A DNA stretch of 64,000 nt, taken from Flavobacteriales bacterium. Its GTDB lineage: Bacteria; Bacteroidota; Bacteroidia; Flavobacteriales; Flavobacteriaceae. The DNA lies in assembly GCA_018335925.1 (NCBI GenBank), contig JAGXRF010000082.1:1-64000 (forward strand), written 5' to 3'. The notes beneath the pieces are model-generated. The model saw nothing but the letters and a program-made list of their open reading frames with translations, was not told the origin of the DNA and did not search any database. A program made the position numbers and the translations under genes. Shown in pieces: positions 17,509-26,467 of the stretch (its first letter is position 1; the number at the start of each line of letters is the position of its first letter).

Positions 17509-17790
17509 ATGAAACTTATAAAAACACCTTTTTTATTAGTAATTGGTGCCTTATGTGGAATACTTTTGATTTTATCTATCCATCATTTGTTGATTGAACA
17601 TAATGGTGGCAAAGCATTAGGTGGAACCATTGCTTTTATAGGATTATTACTTTTGTGTGTCATTTTATTCATTGAGCAATGGATTTTAAACAAGTACAGT
17701 ATTCCAATAAAAGCAATTTGGATAATTGAAATATCTATTATAGTGTTTTTAGGGATTTACACCTACTTTGTCGGATTCTCTATTGGATAA
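17509..17790 (+). CDS. Small three-helix membrane protein of unknown function
   Basis: A 93-residue protein that is almost entirely hydrophobic, with segments near residues 7-25, 38-56 and 68-88. HHLLIEHNGGKALGG forms a short polar loop after the first. I do not recognise a family. It has an ATG start 114 bases after the previous gene and ends 13 bases from the stop of the convergent PLP lyase. It could be a lineage-specific membrane protein; there is no informative context. Confidence 0.6.
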   Translation: MKLIKTPFLLVIGALCGILLILSIHHLLIEHNGGKALGGTIAFIGLLLLCVILFIEQWILNKYSIPIKAIWIIEISIIVFLGIYTYFVGFSIG

Positions 17791-17803
17791 AAAAGAGCTT
17801 AGA

Positions 17804-18961
17804 TTAATCCAAAGCTTGATCGATATCCCAAATCAAATCTTCTACATCTTCTACTCCAACACTTAAACGAACCAAATCATCTGAAATTCCAATTTCTTTT
17901 CTTTTGTCCTCCGGAATAGAGGCATGTGTCATTAGTGCAGGATGGTTAGCTAATGACTCTACACCTCCTAAAGACTCCGCTAATGTGAATATTTTTAAGT
18001 TTTCTAAAAACCGAATGGCCTCTTGTTTGTTTCCTGATTTAAAAGTAAATGAAACCATTCCTCCAAATCCTTTTGGCATTTGTCGTTTTGCCAATTCGTG
18101 GTGTTTGTGTGAAGATAATCCCGGATAAAATACTTGTCCAATCTTTGGATGGTTTTCTAAAAATTGAGCAATTTTAAGTCCACTTTCGCAATGACGTTGC
18201 ATACGTAAATGCAAGGTTTTGATTCCTCTCAACACCAAATAGGCGTCTTGTGGACCAAGAGTTCCTCCGGTTGCAAATTGGTTAAAGTGTAGTTTTTCTC
18301 CAAGAACAGCATCTTTGGCAATTAAAGCTCCAGCAATAACATCGCTGTGACCACCTAAATATTTGGTTGCAGAATGCATCACAATATCTGCTCCTAAATT
18401 TAAAGGTTGTTGCAAATATGGTGTAGCAAAAGTGTTATCTACTGCTAACAAAATTTGGTGTTTTTTGCAAATAGCTGCTACTTTTTCAATATCTGCCAGT
18501 TTCATCAATGGGTTGGTTGGGGTTTCTAACCAAATCATTTTTGTATTGGCATTAATTAATTGCTCTAACTTTTCTGTTTCATTGGCATCGATAAAATGAA
18601 ATTTAAAACCAAACGGCTGGTATATTCTACTGAACATTCTGTAAGTTCCTCCATATAAGTCATCCATTGCTATGATTTCATCTCCTGGTTGAAACAACTT
18701 TAAAACACTGTCAATAGCTGCCAAACCAGAAGAAAATGCCAATCCAACTGCTCCGTTTTCAATGCTTGCCAATGCTTTTTCCAGTGCCGTACGGGTTGGA
18801 TTTGCAGCTCTGCTGTATTCGTACCCAGAATGTACTCCTGGACTTTTTTGTGCAAATGTGGAAGTTTGGTAAACGGGAGGCATCACTGCTCCTGTACTAG
18901 GATCGTGTTGTTGACCTCCGTGGATAAACAAAGTATCTAATTTCATAGAAGGTTGGCTCAT
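17804..18961 (-). CDS. Cystathionine gamma-synthase/gamma-lyase family enzyme
   Basis: PLP enzyme of the Cys/Met metabolism family, 385 residues (usual length). Signatures are the N-terminal PPVYQTSTF, YEYSRAANPTRTALE, and the Schiff-base Lys in VMHSATKYLGGHSDVIAG. The C-terminal LAESLGGVESLANHPALMTH is diagnostic. The family includes cystathionine gamma-synthase (methionine route), cystathionine gamma-lyase (reverse transsulfuration) and methionine gamma-lyase, which cannot be separated here by eye. A second in-frame ATG (18946, MKLDTLF) is also possible. It is monocistronic, with a -7 box at 18987-18994. Confidence 0.9.
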   Translation of the reverse strand: MSQPSMKLDTLFIHGGQQHDPSTGAVMPPVYQTSTFAQKSPGVHSGYEYSRAANPTRTALEKALASIENGAVGLAFSSGLAAIDSVLKLFQPGDEIIAMDDLYGGTYRMFSRIYQPFGFKFHFIDANETEKLEQLINANTKMIWLETPTNPLMKLADIEKVAAICKKHQILLAVDNTFATPYLQQPLNLGADIVMHSATKYLGGHSDVIAGALIAKDAVLGEKLHFNQFATGGTLGPQDAYLVLRGIKTLHLRMQRHCESGLKIAQFLENHPKIGQVFYPGLSSHKHHELAKRQMPKGFGGMVSFTFKSGNKQEAIRFLENLKIFTLAESLGGVESLANHPALMTHASIPEDKRKEIGISDDLVRLSVGVEDVEDLIWDIDQALD

Positions 18962-18986
18962 AGAAAAAATATCAATTAATTTCAGG

Positions 18987-18994
18987 CAAAATTA
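18987..18994 (-). promoter_or_regulatory. Candidate promoter (-7 box) of the PLP lyase
   Basis: The minus strand reads TAATTTTG, matching TAnnTTTG, 26-33 bases before the ATG at 18961. Confidence 0.4.
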
Positions 18995-19047
18995 GCTTTT
19001 AAAATATTTGGTTTGGTATTTTTACCTAAATTTTAGGGATTTATCTT

Positions 19048-19803
19048 ATGAAAAATATTTTGTGGCTAATCGGATTGATCTTGTTGGTTTCTTGCAACAA
19101 AGAATTGGCTTTTGAATTTAAAGAAATAAAAAACAACCCATGCAACGATGGGTATAATTGTGCACATGTACAAATAGATGTGGTTTTTGCAACCAACAAG
19201 GGAATAGTTGCAGATTCTATCAACGCCTATTTTTTAAATGCAACCAAAAACCTGATGTATTTTGATGACGAGCAACCAGATACCATTTCTACTTACGAAG
19301 GTTTGTTGAAGAAGTTTACCAAAGTTTATACACAAACCAAAAAAGAATTAGAGGTTGAAAACTTTATGCCTTGGGAATTTACTTGCCAACAGAGTATATA
19401 TTTTCAGTCGGATAGATTTATTAATTTAAAATTAGAACATTACCTATTTACTGGTGGTGCTCACGGATATGGTGCAGTGCAAAGTATGGTTGTAGATGCC
19501 AAAACCGGAAAAAAATTGGGATTTGACAAACTATTTACTGATGTAGAAGCGGTGAAAAATTTGGCTGAAAATAAATTCAGAACCCAATATGAAATACCAT
19601 TAGGGAAATCGCTTAATGAGTATGGATTTTTCTTTGAAAAAGACAAATTTTGCCTACCTCAAAACATCTTTTTTTCTGAAGACAAAGTGGTTTTACACTA
19701 CAACCAATACGAAATTGCTCCTTATGCTTTTGGTCCAATAGAAATAATTTTAGACCAAAAAGAAATTCATAAATACTTGACTGTAAATCAGTTTCAAAAT
19801 TAA
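19048..19803 (+). CDS. DUF3298/DUF4163 (RsiV-like fold) lipoprotein
   Basis: A 251-residue predicted lipoprotein with a short signal and lipobox LLVSC (Cys16). The central part matches the DUF4163 plus DUF3298 arrangement, including YLFTGGAHGYGAVQSM, which is the TGGAHG motif of the family, and a C-terminal block ending VVLHYNQYEIAPYAFGP. Bacillus RsiV uses the same fold to bind lysozyme; a similar ligand role here is only a possibility. Its stop overlaps the convergent hemB stop by 4 bases. Confidence 0.8.
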   Translation: MKNILWLIGLILLVSCNKELAFEFKEIKNNPCNDGYNCAHVQIDVVFATNKGIVADSINAYFLNATKNLMYFDDEQPDTISTYEGLLKKFTKVYTQTKKELEVENFMPWEFTCQQSIYFQSDRFINLKLEHYLFTGGAHGYGAVQSMVVDAKTGKKLGFDKLFTDVEAVKNLAENKFRTQYEIPLGKSLNEYGFFFEKDKFCLPQNIFFSEDKVVLHYNQYEIAPYAFGPIEIILDQKEIHKYLTVNQFQN

Positions 19804-20789
19804 TACAAAAGCTGCACAATGTCTTTGGCAAAATAACTGGCAATTAAATCGGCACCTGCCCTTTTGATTGCAGTCGTTTGCTCTAACATAATGGCATCGT
19901 GGTTCAACCAACCTCTTTCTGCTGCTGCTTTAATCATGGCATATTCTCCGGAAACTTGGTAAACTGCCACCGGAACGTTCGACATATTTTTGATTTCTCG
20001 AACAATATCTAAATAAGCAATTCCGGGTTTTACCATCACAATATCGGCTCCTTCTGCAATGTCTAATTCGGTTTCGCGAATAGCCTCCAATCGGTTGTGA
20101 TAATCCATTTGGTAGGTTTTTTTGTCTTTTGGTATGTTCATCCCATCAACAGGAGCACTGTCTAAAGCATCTCTAAAAGGACCATAATGGGCAGAAGCAT
20201 ATTTGGCACTATAACTTAAAATTCCGGTGTTTACAAAACCTACTTGATCCAAAGCAACTCTAATGGCTTGAACTCTTCCATCCATCATATCGCTTGGGGC
20301 AACCATGTCGGCTCCTGCTTGTGCGTGACTCACACTCATTTGGGCCAAAACCTCCACAGTTGCATCGTTAACAATATATCCGTTTTGTAAAATCCCATCG
20401 TGGCCAACACTGGAAAACGGATCTAGAGCCACATCGGTCATCACATACATTTCTGGCACTGCGTTTTTGATGGTTTTAATGGCACGTTGCATCAATCCGT
20501 TTGGATTAAGTGCTTCGGTACCTTTGTTGTCTTTTAAAGCATCCTCTACTTTTACAAACACCAATACCGAACGAAGTCCCATTTGCCATAAGTTTTTTAC
20601 TTCTTTTTCGATGTTATCCAAACTCATTCGAAAATAGTTTGGCATGGAGGCAATTTCTTCTTTTATGTCCTTGCCTTCTACAACAAATAATGGCACAATA
20701 AAATCGTTAGGAGTTAATACGGTTTCTCGAACTAAAGAACGAATGCTTTCTGTAGTTCGTAGTCGACGATTTCTTATTAGTGGAAACAT
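19800..20789 (-). CDS. hemB: Delta-aminolevulinic acid dehydratase (porphobilinogen synthase)
   Basis: Condenses two 5-aminolevulinate molecules to porphobilinogen, the second committed heme step. The 329-residue protein shows the metal/active-site region (VALDPFSSVGHDG, where Cys-rich zinc enzymes have a Cys triad, suggesting the Mg-type), the first Schiff-base Lys in LSYSAKYASAHYGPFRDA, and the second in IVMVKPGIAYLDI. ATG 20789 (MFPLIRNRRLR) is preferred over an upstream in-frame start in the repeat-bearing leader. It is the last gene of the minus-strand hem cluster, separated from hemF by a decayed gene. Confidence 0.95.
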   Translation of the reverse strand: MFPLIRNRRLRTTESIRSLVRETVLTPNDFIVPLFVVEGKDIKEEIASMPNYFRMSLDNIEKEVKNLWQMGLRSVLVFVKVEDALKDNKGTEALNPNGLMQRAIKTIKNAVPEMYVMTDVALDPFSSVGHDGILQNGYIVNDATVEVLAQMSVSHAQAGADMVAPSDMMDGRVQAIRVALDQVGFVNTGILSYSAKYASAHYGPFRDALDSAPVDGMNIPKDKKTYQMDYHNRLEAIRETELDIAEGADIVMVKPGIAYLDIVREIKNMSNVPVAVYQVSGEYAMIKAAAERGWLNHDAIMLEQTTAIKRAGADLIASYFAKDIVQLLY

Positions 20790-20803
20790 ATATAAGCTTT
20801 TAG

Positions 20804-20824
20804 CTGACAGCAATTAGCTGTCAG
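20804..20824. repeat. Short inverted repeat upstream of hemB
   Basis: CTGACAG and CTGTCAG form a perfect 7-bp inverted repeat with a 7-base spacer; each copy is preceded by TTAG, so the unit also reads as a near direct repeat. It lies between the hemB start and the 3' end of the decayed four-helix-bundle gene, at one edge of that insert. Confidence 0.5.
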
Positions 20825-20827
20825 AAG

Positions 20828-21181
20828 TTAATTATTTAGTTTTTTAATTAAGCTGTTAAGCATTTTTTTAATTTCTTCTATTTGTGACAATAATGAATTT
20901 GGTTTTTCAACTTCAATAAACCTCAGGTCTTTACTTAAGATAATTTGGTTTTCCAATTCATTAGCTGAACCAAATGCTATTATTAAAAATCTTGCAAAAT
21001 CTTTATCAGTATTTCTTCCACAGCCTTCAGCTATATTTGTGAGAATTTAACTTGTGGAACGTTTCATTTGACTGACTGATCCAAATATTTCTTCTTTAGG
21101 AAAGCTTTGCAAAGTTGCGTAAACATCAAGAGTTAACTCATGTGATTTTTGCCATACTAATAAATTTTTATAATATTTCAT
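20828..21181 (-). pseudogene. Four-helix-bundle (23S rRNA intervening-sequence) protein, broken by an in-frame stop
   Basis: Translation of the minus strand from ATG 21181 gives a 117-codon frame typical of the four-helix-bundle/IVS family: MKYYKNLLVWQKSHEL at the start and TNIAEGCGRNTDKDF in the middle. A single TAA at 21047-21049 interrupts it, at the position where relatives have Ser in 'RAAVSIPxNIAEG', so one base change (TCA to TAA) would explain it. Both halves otherwise remain in frame. These genes occur in many Bacteroidota intergenic sites and inside rRNA intervening sequences; their function is unclear. It fills most of the 454-base hemB-hemF gap. Confidence 0.85.
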
Positions 21182-21243
21182 TTAAGCTCAGAATAATTAT
21201 CATCAAAAAACTTACAAAAAGGCTAATTGATGAAAGCTAACTA

Positions 21244-22149
21244 CTAACTTAACCAATCTTTTGGATTACTTAAAACTTTCAACAACTTCTCTTCTTCACT
21301 TCCTGGCTTAGGTTGGTGGTTATACACCCATTGCACATGCGGTGGCAAACTCATCAAAATACTTTCGATTCTGCCATTGGTTTTGAGTCCGAATAAAGTT
21401 CCTTTGTCGTGTACTAAATTAAACTCTACATACCTTCCTCTTCGTATTTCTTGCCAATTTCTTTGAGCCTCGGTGTAGGATAAATCTTTTCTTTTTTCTA
21501 CAATTGGCAAGTATGCCTCTAAAAATGAATTTCCTACTTCGGTTACAAAATCATACCAATTTTGCATAGTCATGCCATCTGTTTCTTTACAATAATCAAA
21601 AAACAAACCTCCTATGCCTCTAGCTTCATTTCTGTGTGCATTCCAAAAATAATTGTCGCATTGCTTTTTATACTTTGGGTAAAAATCAGGATGATGTTTG
21701 TCGCAAGCAGTCTTACAAGTTTGATGAAAATGAATTGCATCTTCTTCAAATAGGTAATAAGGAGTTAAATCTTGTCCACCACCAAACCACTGGTTGATGA
21801 TGTTTTTATGTTCATCATACATTTCAAAATATCTCCAATTGGCATGCACCGTAGGTACCATTGGGTTTTTTGGATGTATGACCAAACTCAATCCACATGC
21901 AAAAAAATCTGCTTCTCCCACACCAAACATTTTTTGCATCGTATCCGGTAATTTACCATGAACAGCCGAAATGTTTACTCCGCCTTTTTCAAAAACTTGA
22001 CCGTTTTCGATTACGCGAGTTCGGCCACCACCACCTTCCGGCCGAGTCCAAATATCTTCACGAAATTTTACAATGCCATCTATATCCTCCAATCCTTTAC
22101 AGATTTGGTCTTGAAGGGTTTGTATGTATTGGTAGAATTTTTCTTTCAT
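21244..22149 (-). CDS. hemF: Oxygen-dependent coproporphyrinogen III oxidase
   Basis: Decarboxylates coproporphyrinogen III to protoporphyrinogen IX using O2. The 301-residue protein carries the family blocks GRTRVIENGQVFEKGGVN, HANWRYFEMYDE, WFGGGQDLTPYY and RGIGGLFFDYCKE, and the C-terminal RRGRYVEFNLVHDKGTLFGL with RIESILMSLPP. Presence of HemF implies aerobic heme synthesis. It lies 76 bases downstream of hemE and is followed by the decayed gene and hemB. Confidence 0.96.
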   Translation of the reverse strand: MKEKFYQYIQTLQDQICKGLEDIDGIVKFREDIWTRPEGGGGRTRVIENGQVFEKGGVNISAVHGKLPDTMQKMFGVGEADFFACGLSLVIHPKNPMVPTVHANWRYFEMYDEHKNIINQWFGGGQDLTPYYLFEEDAIHFHQTCKTACDKHHPDFYPKYKKQCDNYFWNAHRNEARGIGGLFFDYCKETDGMTMQNWYDFVTEVGNSFLEAYLPIVEKRKDLSYTEAQRNWQEIRRGRYVEFNLVHDKGTLFGLKTNGRIESILMSLPPHVQWVYNHQPKPGSEEEKLLKVLSNPKDWLS

Positions 22150-22225
22150 CTAAATTGTATTAAGTGTAAAGTATTAAAGAATTAAGATTTTATGTCTTTG
22201 TAATTAATACTCAAATCTTTGTACT

Positions 22226-23248
22226 TTATTTATACTCCTTCACCGCCTCCACAAATGCCTTTGCATGGTCAACCGGAATATTTGGTAAAATACCATGACC
22301 TAAATTTACAATGTAACTATCTTTTCCAAATTCGTCAATCATTTGATGCACCATTTTTTTGATGGTTGGAATTGGTGAAAGCAACCTACTCGGATCAAAA
22401 TTTCCTTGTAAGGTGATGTTTCCTCCAGATAAGTATCTGGCATTTCTTGGAGAGCATGTCCAATCTACCCCTAATGCAGAAGCTTTAGACTTACCCATTT
22501 CATGTAAGGCAAACCAACATCCTTTTCCAAAAACAATCACTTTGGTAAGTGGAGCCAAAGCTTCCACAATTTGGTTGATATATTGCCAAGAAAATTCTTG
22601 ATAATCGGTTGGAGACAACATGCCCCCCCAGGAATCAAAAATTTGAATGGCATTACAACCTGCTTTTACTTTTTCTTTAAGGTACAAAATAGTGGTATCG
22701 GTAATCTTTTGTAATAAGGTATGTGCCGCAACTGGGTTAGAAAAACAAAGTCCTTTGGCAGTATCAAAACTTTTTGAGCCTTTGCCCTCTACCGCATAAC
22801 AAAAAATAGTCCATGGAGAACCTGCAAAACCAATCAAAGGCACCTCATCGTTCAACATTTCTTTGGTTAATTTCACGGCATCCATTACATAACCCAAAGA
22901 TTCTTCAATATTTGGAATAAATACTTGGTTTACTTGCTCCATGGTTCGAATAGGATTCGGAATGATTGGCCCTAAATTATCTTTCAATTCTACAGCTATA
23001 CCCATGGCTCTAGGAACAACTAAAATATCTGAAAATAAAATGGCTGCATCTGGTTTTACAATTCGAATAGGTTGAACCGTAATTTCTGCTGCTAGTTCGG
23101 GTGTTTCACAACGGGTAAAAAAATCGTATTTATCGCGTAATGCTCTAAATTCTGGTAAATATCTTCCGGCTTGACGCATCATCCAAACGGGTGGACGTTC
23201 TACTTTTTCTTGGTTTAAAGCTCTGAGGAATAAATCGTTTTTTATCAT
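22226..23248 (-). CDS. hemE: Uroporphyrinogen decarboxylase
   Basis: Removes four acetate carboxyls from uroporphyrinogen III to give coproporphyrinogen III. The 340-residue TIM barrel has the N-terminal signature [16 protein letters not shown] with the substrate-binding Arg residues, the catalytic Asp in [27 protein letters not shown], and the C-terminal [12 protein letters not shown]. It follows hemD after 3 bases, so the two are co-transcribed. Confidence 0.97.
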   Translation of the reverse strand: MIKNDLFLRALNQEKVERPPVWMMRQAGRYLPEFRALRDKYDFFTRCETPELAAEITVQPIRIVKPDAAILFSDILVVPRAMGIAVELKDNLGPIIPNPIRTMEQVNQVFIPNIEESLGYVMDAVKLTKEMLNDEVPLIGFAGSPWTIFCYAVEGKGSKSFDTAKGLCFSNPVAAHTLLQKITDTTILYLKEKVKAGCNAIQIFDSWGGMLSPTDYQEFSWQYINQIVEALAPLTKVIVFGKGCWFALHEMGKSKASALGVDWTCSPRNARYLSGGNITLQGNFDPSRLLSPIPTIKKMVHQMIDEFGKDSYIVNLGHGILPNIPVDHAKAFVEAVKEYK

Positions 23249-23251
23249 GAA

Positions 23252-23932
23252 TTAGTTATTTAATAAATAATATTTTTTGACTTCCAACAACACATTTTCT
23301 ATCGTTGGATTTTTTGGTAAAATTACGTTATTTGATGCTGTTTCAGAAACCTTTGCTTGGGTGGTTTCACCAATACAAAAACAAACTTTTCCTTTTAACG
23401 AATTGTTTTGTAAAAAACTTTCTACTGCGGAAGGACTAAAAAACAAAACAGCATCATAAGGTACGGAAATTTGGGTTGGATTGGATTCGTTTTCATAAAC
23501 AATCACCTCACTCCAATGTATATTTTGATTAAAGTTTTGGGTTAAGTGACCTGTAGTAACGCTTCCTCTAAACCAAATAAAAATATTGTTTTTAAAATTT
23601 TTTAAAATAAAATCATTTAGTTGTTTAGCATAATTAAAGTAAACTTTAACTTTAAAATTTAAAGCTTCTAATTTAGCTTTCGTTTTTTCTCCAACACACC
23701 AAACTATTGGAAATTCTTTTTGATCATCGTTAACTTGATTCAAAACAGCTTCTACTGCATTGGCACTCGTAAAAATCCAAACGTTAGCTCGAGTTTTTGG
23801 CCATTCAAAATGAATTGGTTTGATTTGAATAAATGGAAATTCAATCAATGAAATTTTAGGATGCAATACCATTGCTTTTTGTTCCCATGTAAGAAGTTTG
23901 GTAGATAATATTTTCACTTCTTTATCCTTCAT
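23252..23932 (-). CDS. hemD: Uroporphyrinogen-III synthase
   Basis: Cyclises hydroxymethylbilane with inversion of ring D. HemD sequences are very divergent. The 226-residue protein shows the two-domain pattern with VWIFTSANAVEAV in the first domain, IVWCVGEKTKAKLE at the junction, and DAVLFFSPSAVESFL near the end. Identity is supported mainly by position between the potassium channel genes and hemE in a hem cluster. The ATG at 23932 is preferred to a GTG one codon upstream; the start overlaps the trkA 3' end by 11 bases. Confidence 0.88.
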   Translation of the reverse strand: MKDKEVKILSTKLLTWEQKAMVLHPKISLIEFPFIQIKPIHFEWPKTRANVWIFTSANAVEAVLNQVNDDQKEFPIVWCVGEKTKAKLEALNFKVKVYFNYAKQLNDFILKNFKNNIFIWFRGSVTTGHLTQNFNQNIHWSEVIVYENESNPTQISVPYDAVLFFSPSAVESFLQNNSLKGKVCFCIGETTQAKVSETASNNVILPKNPTIENVLLEVKKYYLLNN

Positions 23933-24608
23933 CACAATAGATGGAAATATTTTTATTAGATCCGAAAACCACCAAAATATCGTCTTCTAAAACAATCGTA
24001 TCTGGGTTTGGAATGCCAATAGTTTCTTTTACAATGGTTCTTTTACCTACCAAATTTACTTTCTCTTTGTTTCGAATTATTGTAACCAAACGCAAATGAT
24101 ACTGGTCAATTTGGTCTAACTCAGCAACCGTTTTGCCATGAAATTCTTGTTTGGCTTTAACTTCCGATACCGTAAAGTTATTATCCAGCTGAAAGTTTTC
24201 TAAGGTTGTTTTAAAGTTGATTTGCTTGGTCAAACGGTCTGCACTTTCTTGTTCCGGATGTACTATACTGTAAATACCCATGGCTTCCAATACCGTATCG
24301 TGAATGGGTGACAATGCCCTACTGATGATTTTGGCATTACACAACTTTTTGATGATAGCAGTGGTAATGATGGCTGCACCTTCATTTTCTCCAATTGCTA
24401 CTATTACTTTATCTGCATCTTTTAGAGGCAAAGCTTCGTAAGCAAACTCGTTAGTAGAGTCCATGCAAATAGCCAAGGAAATTTTATCTTTTATCAAATT
24501 AACTTTATCCATTTGTTTGTCTACACCAATAACTTCGTTGCCGGTTTCGGTTAAACTTAATGCCAAAGACATACCGAAGTTTCCTAAACCAAAAATGATG
24601 ATTTTCAT
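23922..24608 (-). CDS. KtrA/TrkA-type regulatory subunit of a K+ channel
   Basis: A cytosolic RCK protein that gates a TrkH/KtrB pore in response to nucleotides. The 228-residue length is that of KtrA (one RCK_N, one RCK_C), not the doubled TrkA of E. coli. The Rossmann motif is IFGLGNFGMSLALSL, followed by the acidic Asp of VIGVDKQMDKV. IVAIGENEGAAI and the C-terminal TrkA_C strand-rich end (LEDDILVVFGSN) complete it. It is paired with the pore gene 36 bases upstream. Its 3' end overlaps hemD, which ties the K+ system to the hem transcript. Confidence 0.9.
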   Translation of the reverse strand: MKIIIFGLGNFGMSLALSLTETGNEVIGVDKQMDKVNLIKDKISLAICMDSTNEFAYEALPLKDADKVIVAIGENEGAAIITTAIIKKLCNAKIISRALSPIHDTVLEAMGIYSIVHPEQESADRLTKQINFKTTLENFQLDNNFTVSEVKAKQEFHGKTVAELDQIDQYHLRLVTIIRNKEKVNLVGKRTIVKETIGIPNPDTIVLEDDILVVFGSNKNISIYCDEG

Positions 24609-24644
24609 AGTTTTATATTATTTCAATTAAATAATCTATTAATT

Positions 24645-26387
24645 TTAGTTGATTAAAATGTTTTCTTTCGGATACTCATAAAATTGATGGTTTAATTCTC
24701 TCAGCATTCCGAATAATAAATTGAGCAAACCAATTCTACCAATAAACATGGTAAATATTAAAACCACCTTGCTGGGTTCTGTTAAGGTTGGGGTTAGATT
24801 TAAACTTAAACCAACGGTGCTATAGGCAGAAAAGCATTCAAAAACAACCGATAACAAATCGGTTCCTTTTGGCTCAAAAATGAGTAAAGCCAAAATAGCA
24901 AAACCGATAACAATTAATGAAATACACAAAATAGCAAATGCACGAGCAGTAGATTCGCTTGAAATTCTTCTTCCTTGCAATTGAATTCTTGATTTTCCGC
25001 GAGCGGTGGCAATAATGTTTAAGGTTGCCAATGCAAAGGTACTCGTCTTGATCCCTCCTCCGGTTGAACCCGGAGATGCTCCAATCCACATTAAAAAAAT
25101 AATAAACAAAAGTGATGGAACGGTGTATTGAGAAAAATCCATGGTATTAAACCCCGCTGTTCTTGGGGTAATGGCATTAAAAAAAGAGGTGGTAACTTTC
25201 CCGAACCAAGTATCGTGTAGTAATAAGGTATTTTGGTGTTCAGAAATAGCTAAAAACAAAAATCCACCAACAATTAATGCTAAAGTAGTGTATAAAACAA
25301 TCCTAGTGTTTAATGTGGTAATGTGAATTTGTTTATGAATTCTTGTTTTGTCAAAAAACTCTAAAGCAAGTGTTTTAAGATAAGTGTAGTAATTGGAGAT
25401 GATGTTAAAGCCCAAACCTCCTAACACAATTAATACCATCACAACCCATTGCATGGTATAGTTAAACTTTAAAAACTCTTCGCTTAAACCACTTGACATG
25501 GTGGAAAAACCTGCATTACAAAATGCAGAAATTGAATGAAATACCGAAAAGAAAATTTTATCCTCTATTTCATCTAAGTGTTGTATGGTAGAATAAATCA
25601 AACCTGCACCAATCATTTCTACAAAAAGGGTAAAAACCACTACATTCAATGCTATTTTTAAAACATCTTTGATGTTTTCTTGGGCAATAAAATCTTTGAT
25701 ATTCAAACCTTCTTTAAAGGAGGAACTTCCTCTAAAAAAATAAGAGAAAAACGAAGTAAACGTTAAAATTCCCAATCCTCCTAATTGAAACAAAACCAAA
25801 ATAATGGTTTGTCCGATTTGGGTAAAATCATTGGCTGTATCTAATACCACCAAACCGGTCACACATACTGCACTAGTTGCAGTAAATAAGGCATCGGTAA
25901 AGGTAATCCCGTTGGTGGTAGCATTTGGCAACATTAATAAGAATGACCCAAGTAAAATAATGGTAAAAAAACTACCCACAAAAACAATAGCCGGATTGTA
26001 ATACACTTGGTATATGTATCGCACAAAAACCATCAAACGAATGAAAAAGTATAATACTATTCCAGCTTCTAGAATGGGTCGTATTTTTCTTAAAACAAAA
26101 TGAAAATCTTGTTGGTAATGTACTATGGAAATTACTCCTGAAATTAACAATAAAACTCCTAAAAGAATGATTTGTGCTAAAGCAACTTTTTTTCTTCCTC
26201 TTGATTTGTAATAGAAAAACTTTGCCGTATTGAATGCTAACAATCCTAGCACAATTACCAAAAGTCCGACCAACTTTGGAATTTGGTAATCTGTTTTTAC
26301 GCTGTAACCGAAACTAAACACAAAGTAAGTGAGTACGATAAGGTCGAAAAAACGATATAAAAACTTATATAGTGAGTCTTTTTCCAT
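24645..26387 (-). CDS. TrkH/KtrB-family potassium channel pore subunit
   Basis: A 580-residue inner-membrane protein with about ten hydrophobic segments. The four pore loops are visible: ATSAVCVTGL, SISAFCNAGFS, ITPRTAGFNT and ECFSAYSTVGLS, each with the selectivity-filter Gly. GASPGSTGGGIKTS precedes the fourth. ATG 26387 (MEKDSLYK) is used instead of a GTG three codons upstream. With the downstream RCK protein it forms a K+ (or Na+-coupled K+) uptake system. Its place between hemC and hemD is unusual; 80 bases separate it from hemC. Confidence 0.92.
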   Translation of the reverse strand: MEKDSLYKFLYRFFDLIVLTYFVFSFGYSVKTDYQIPKLVGLLVIVLGLLAFNTAKFFYYKSRGRKKVALAQIILLGVLLLISGVISIVHYQQDFHFVLRKIRPILEAGIVLYFFIRLMVFVRYIYQVYYNPAIVFVGSFFTIILLGSFLLMLPNATTNGITFTDALFTATSAVCVTGLVVLDTANDFTQIGQTIILVLFQLGGLGILTFTSFFSYFFRGSSSFKEGLNIKDFIAQENIKDVLKIALNVVVFTLFVEMIGAGLIYSTIQHLDEIEDKIFFSVFHSISAFCNAGFSTMSSGLSEEFLKFNYTMQWVVMVLIVLGGLGFNIISNYYTYLKTLALEFFDKTRIHKQIHITTLNTRIVLYTTLALIVGGFLFLAISEHQNTLLLHDTWFGKVTTSFFNAITPRTAGFNTMDFSQYTVPSLLFIIFLMWIGASPGSTGGGIKTSTFALATLNIIATARGKSRIQLQGRRISSESTARAFAILCISLIVIGFAILALLIFEPKGTDLLSVVFECFSAYSTVGLSLNLTPTLTEPSKVVLIFTMFIGRIGLLNLLFGMLRELNHQFYEYPKENILIN

Positions 26388-26467
26388 AAAAAACACTAAA
26401 AGCTAAGCTTTTAGCCATACAAAAATACAATTTTTTAAGTGGAAGAATTCAATTGCATTGAATTTCA

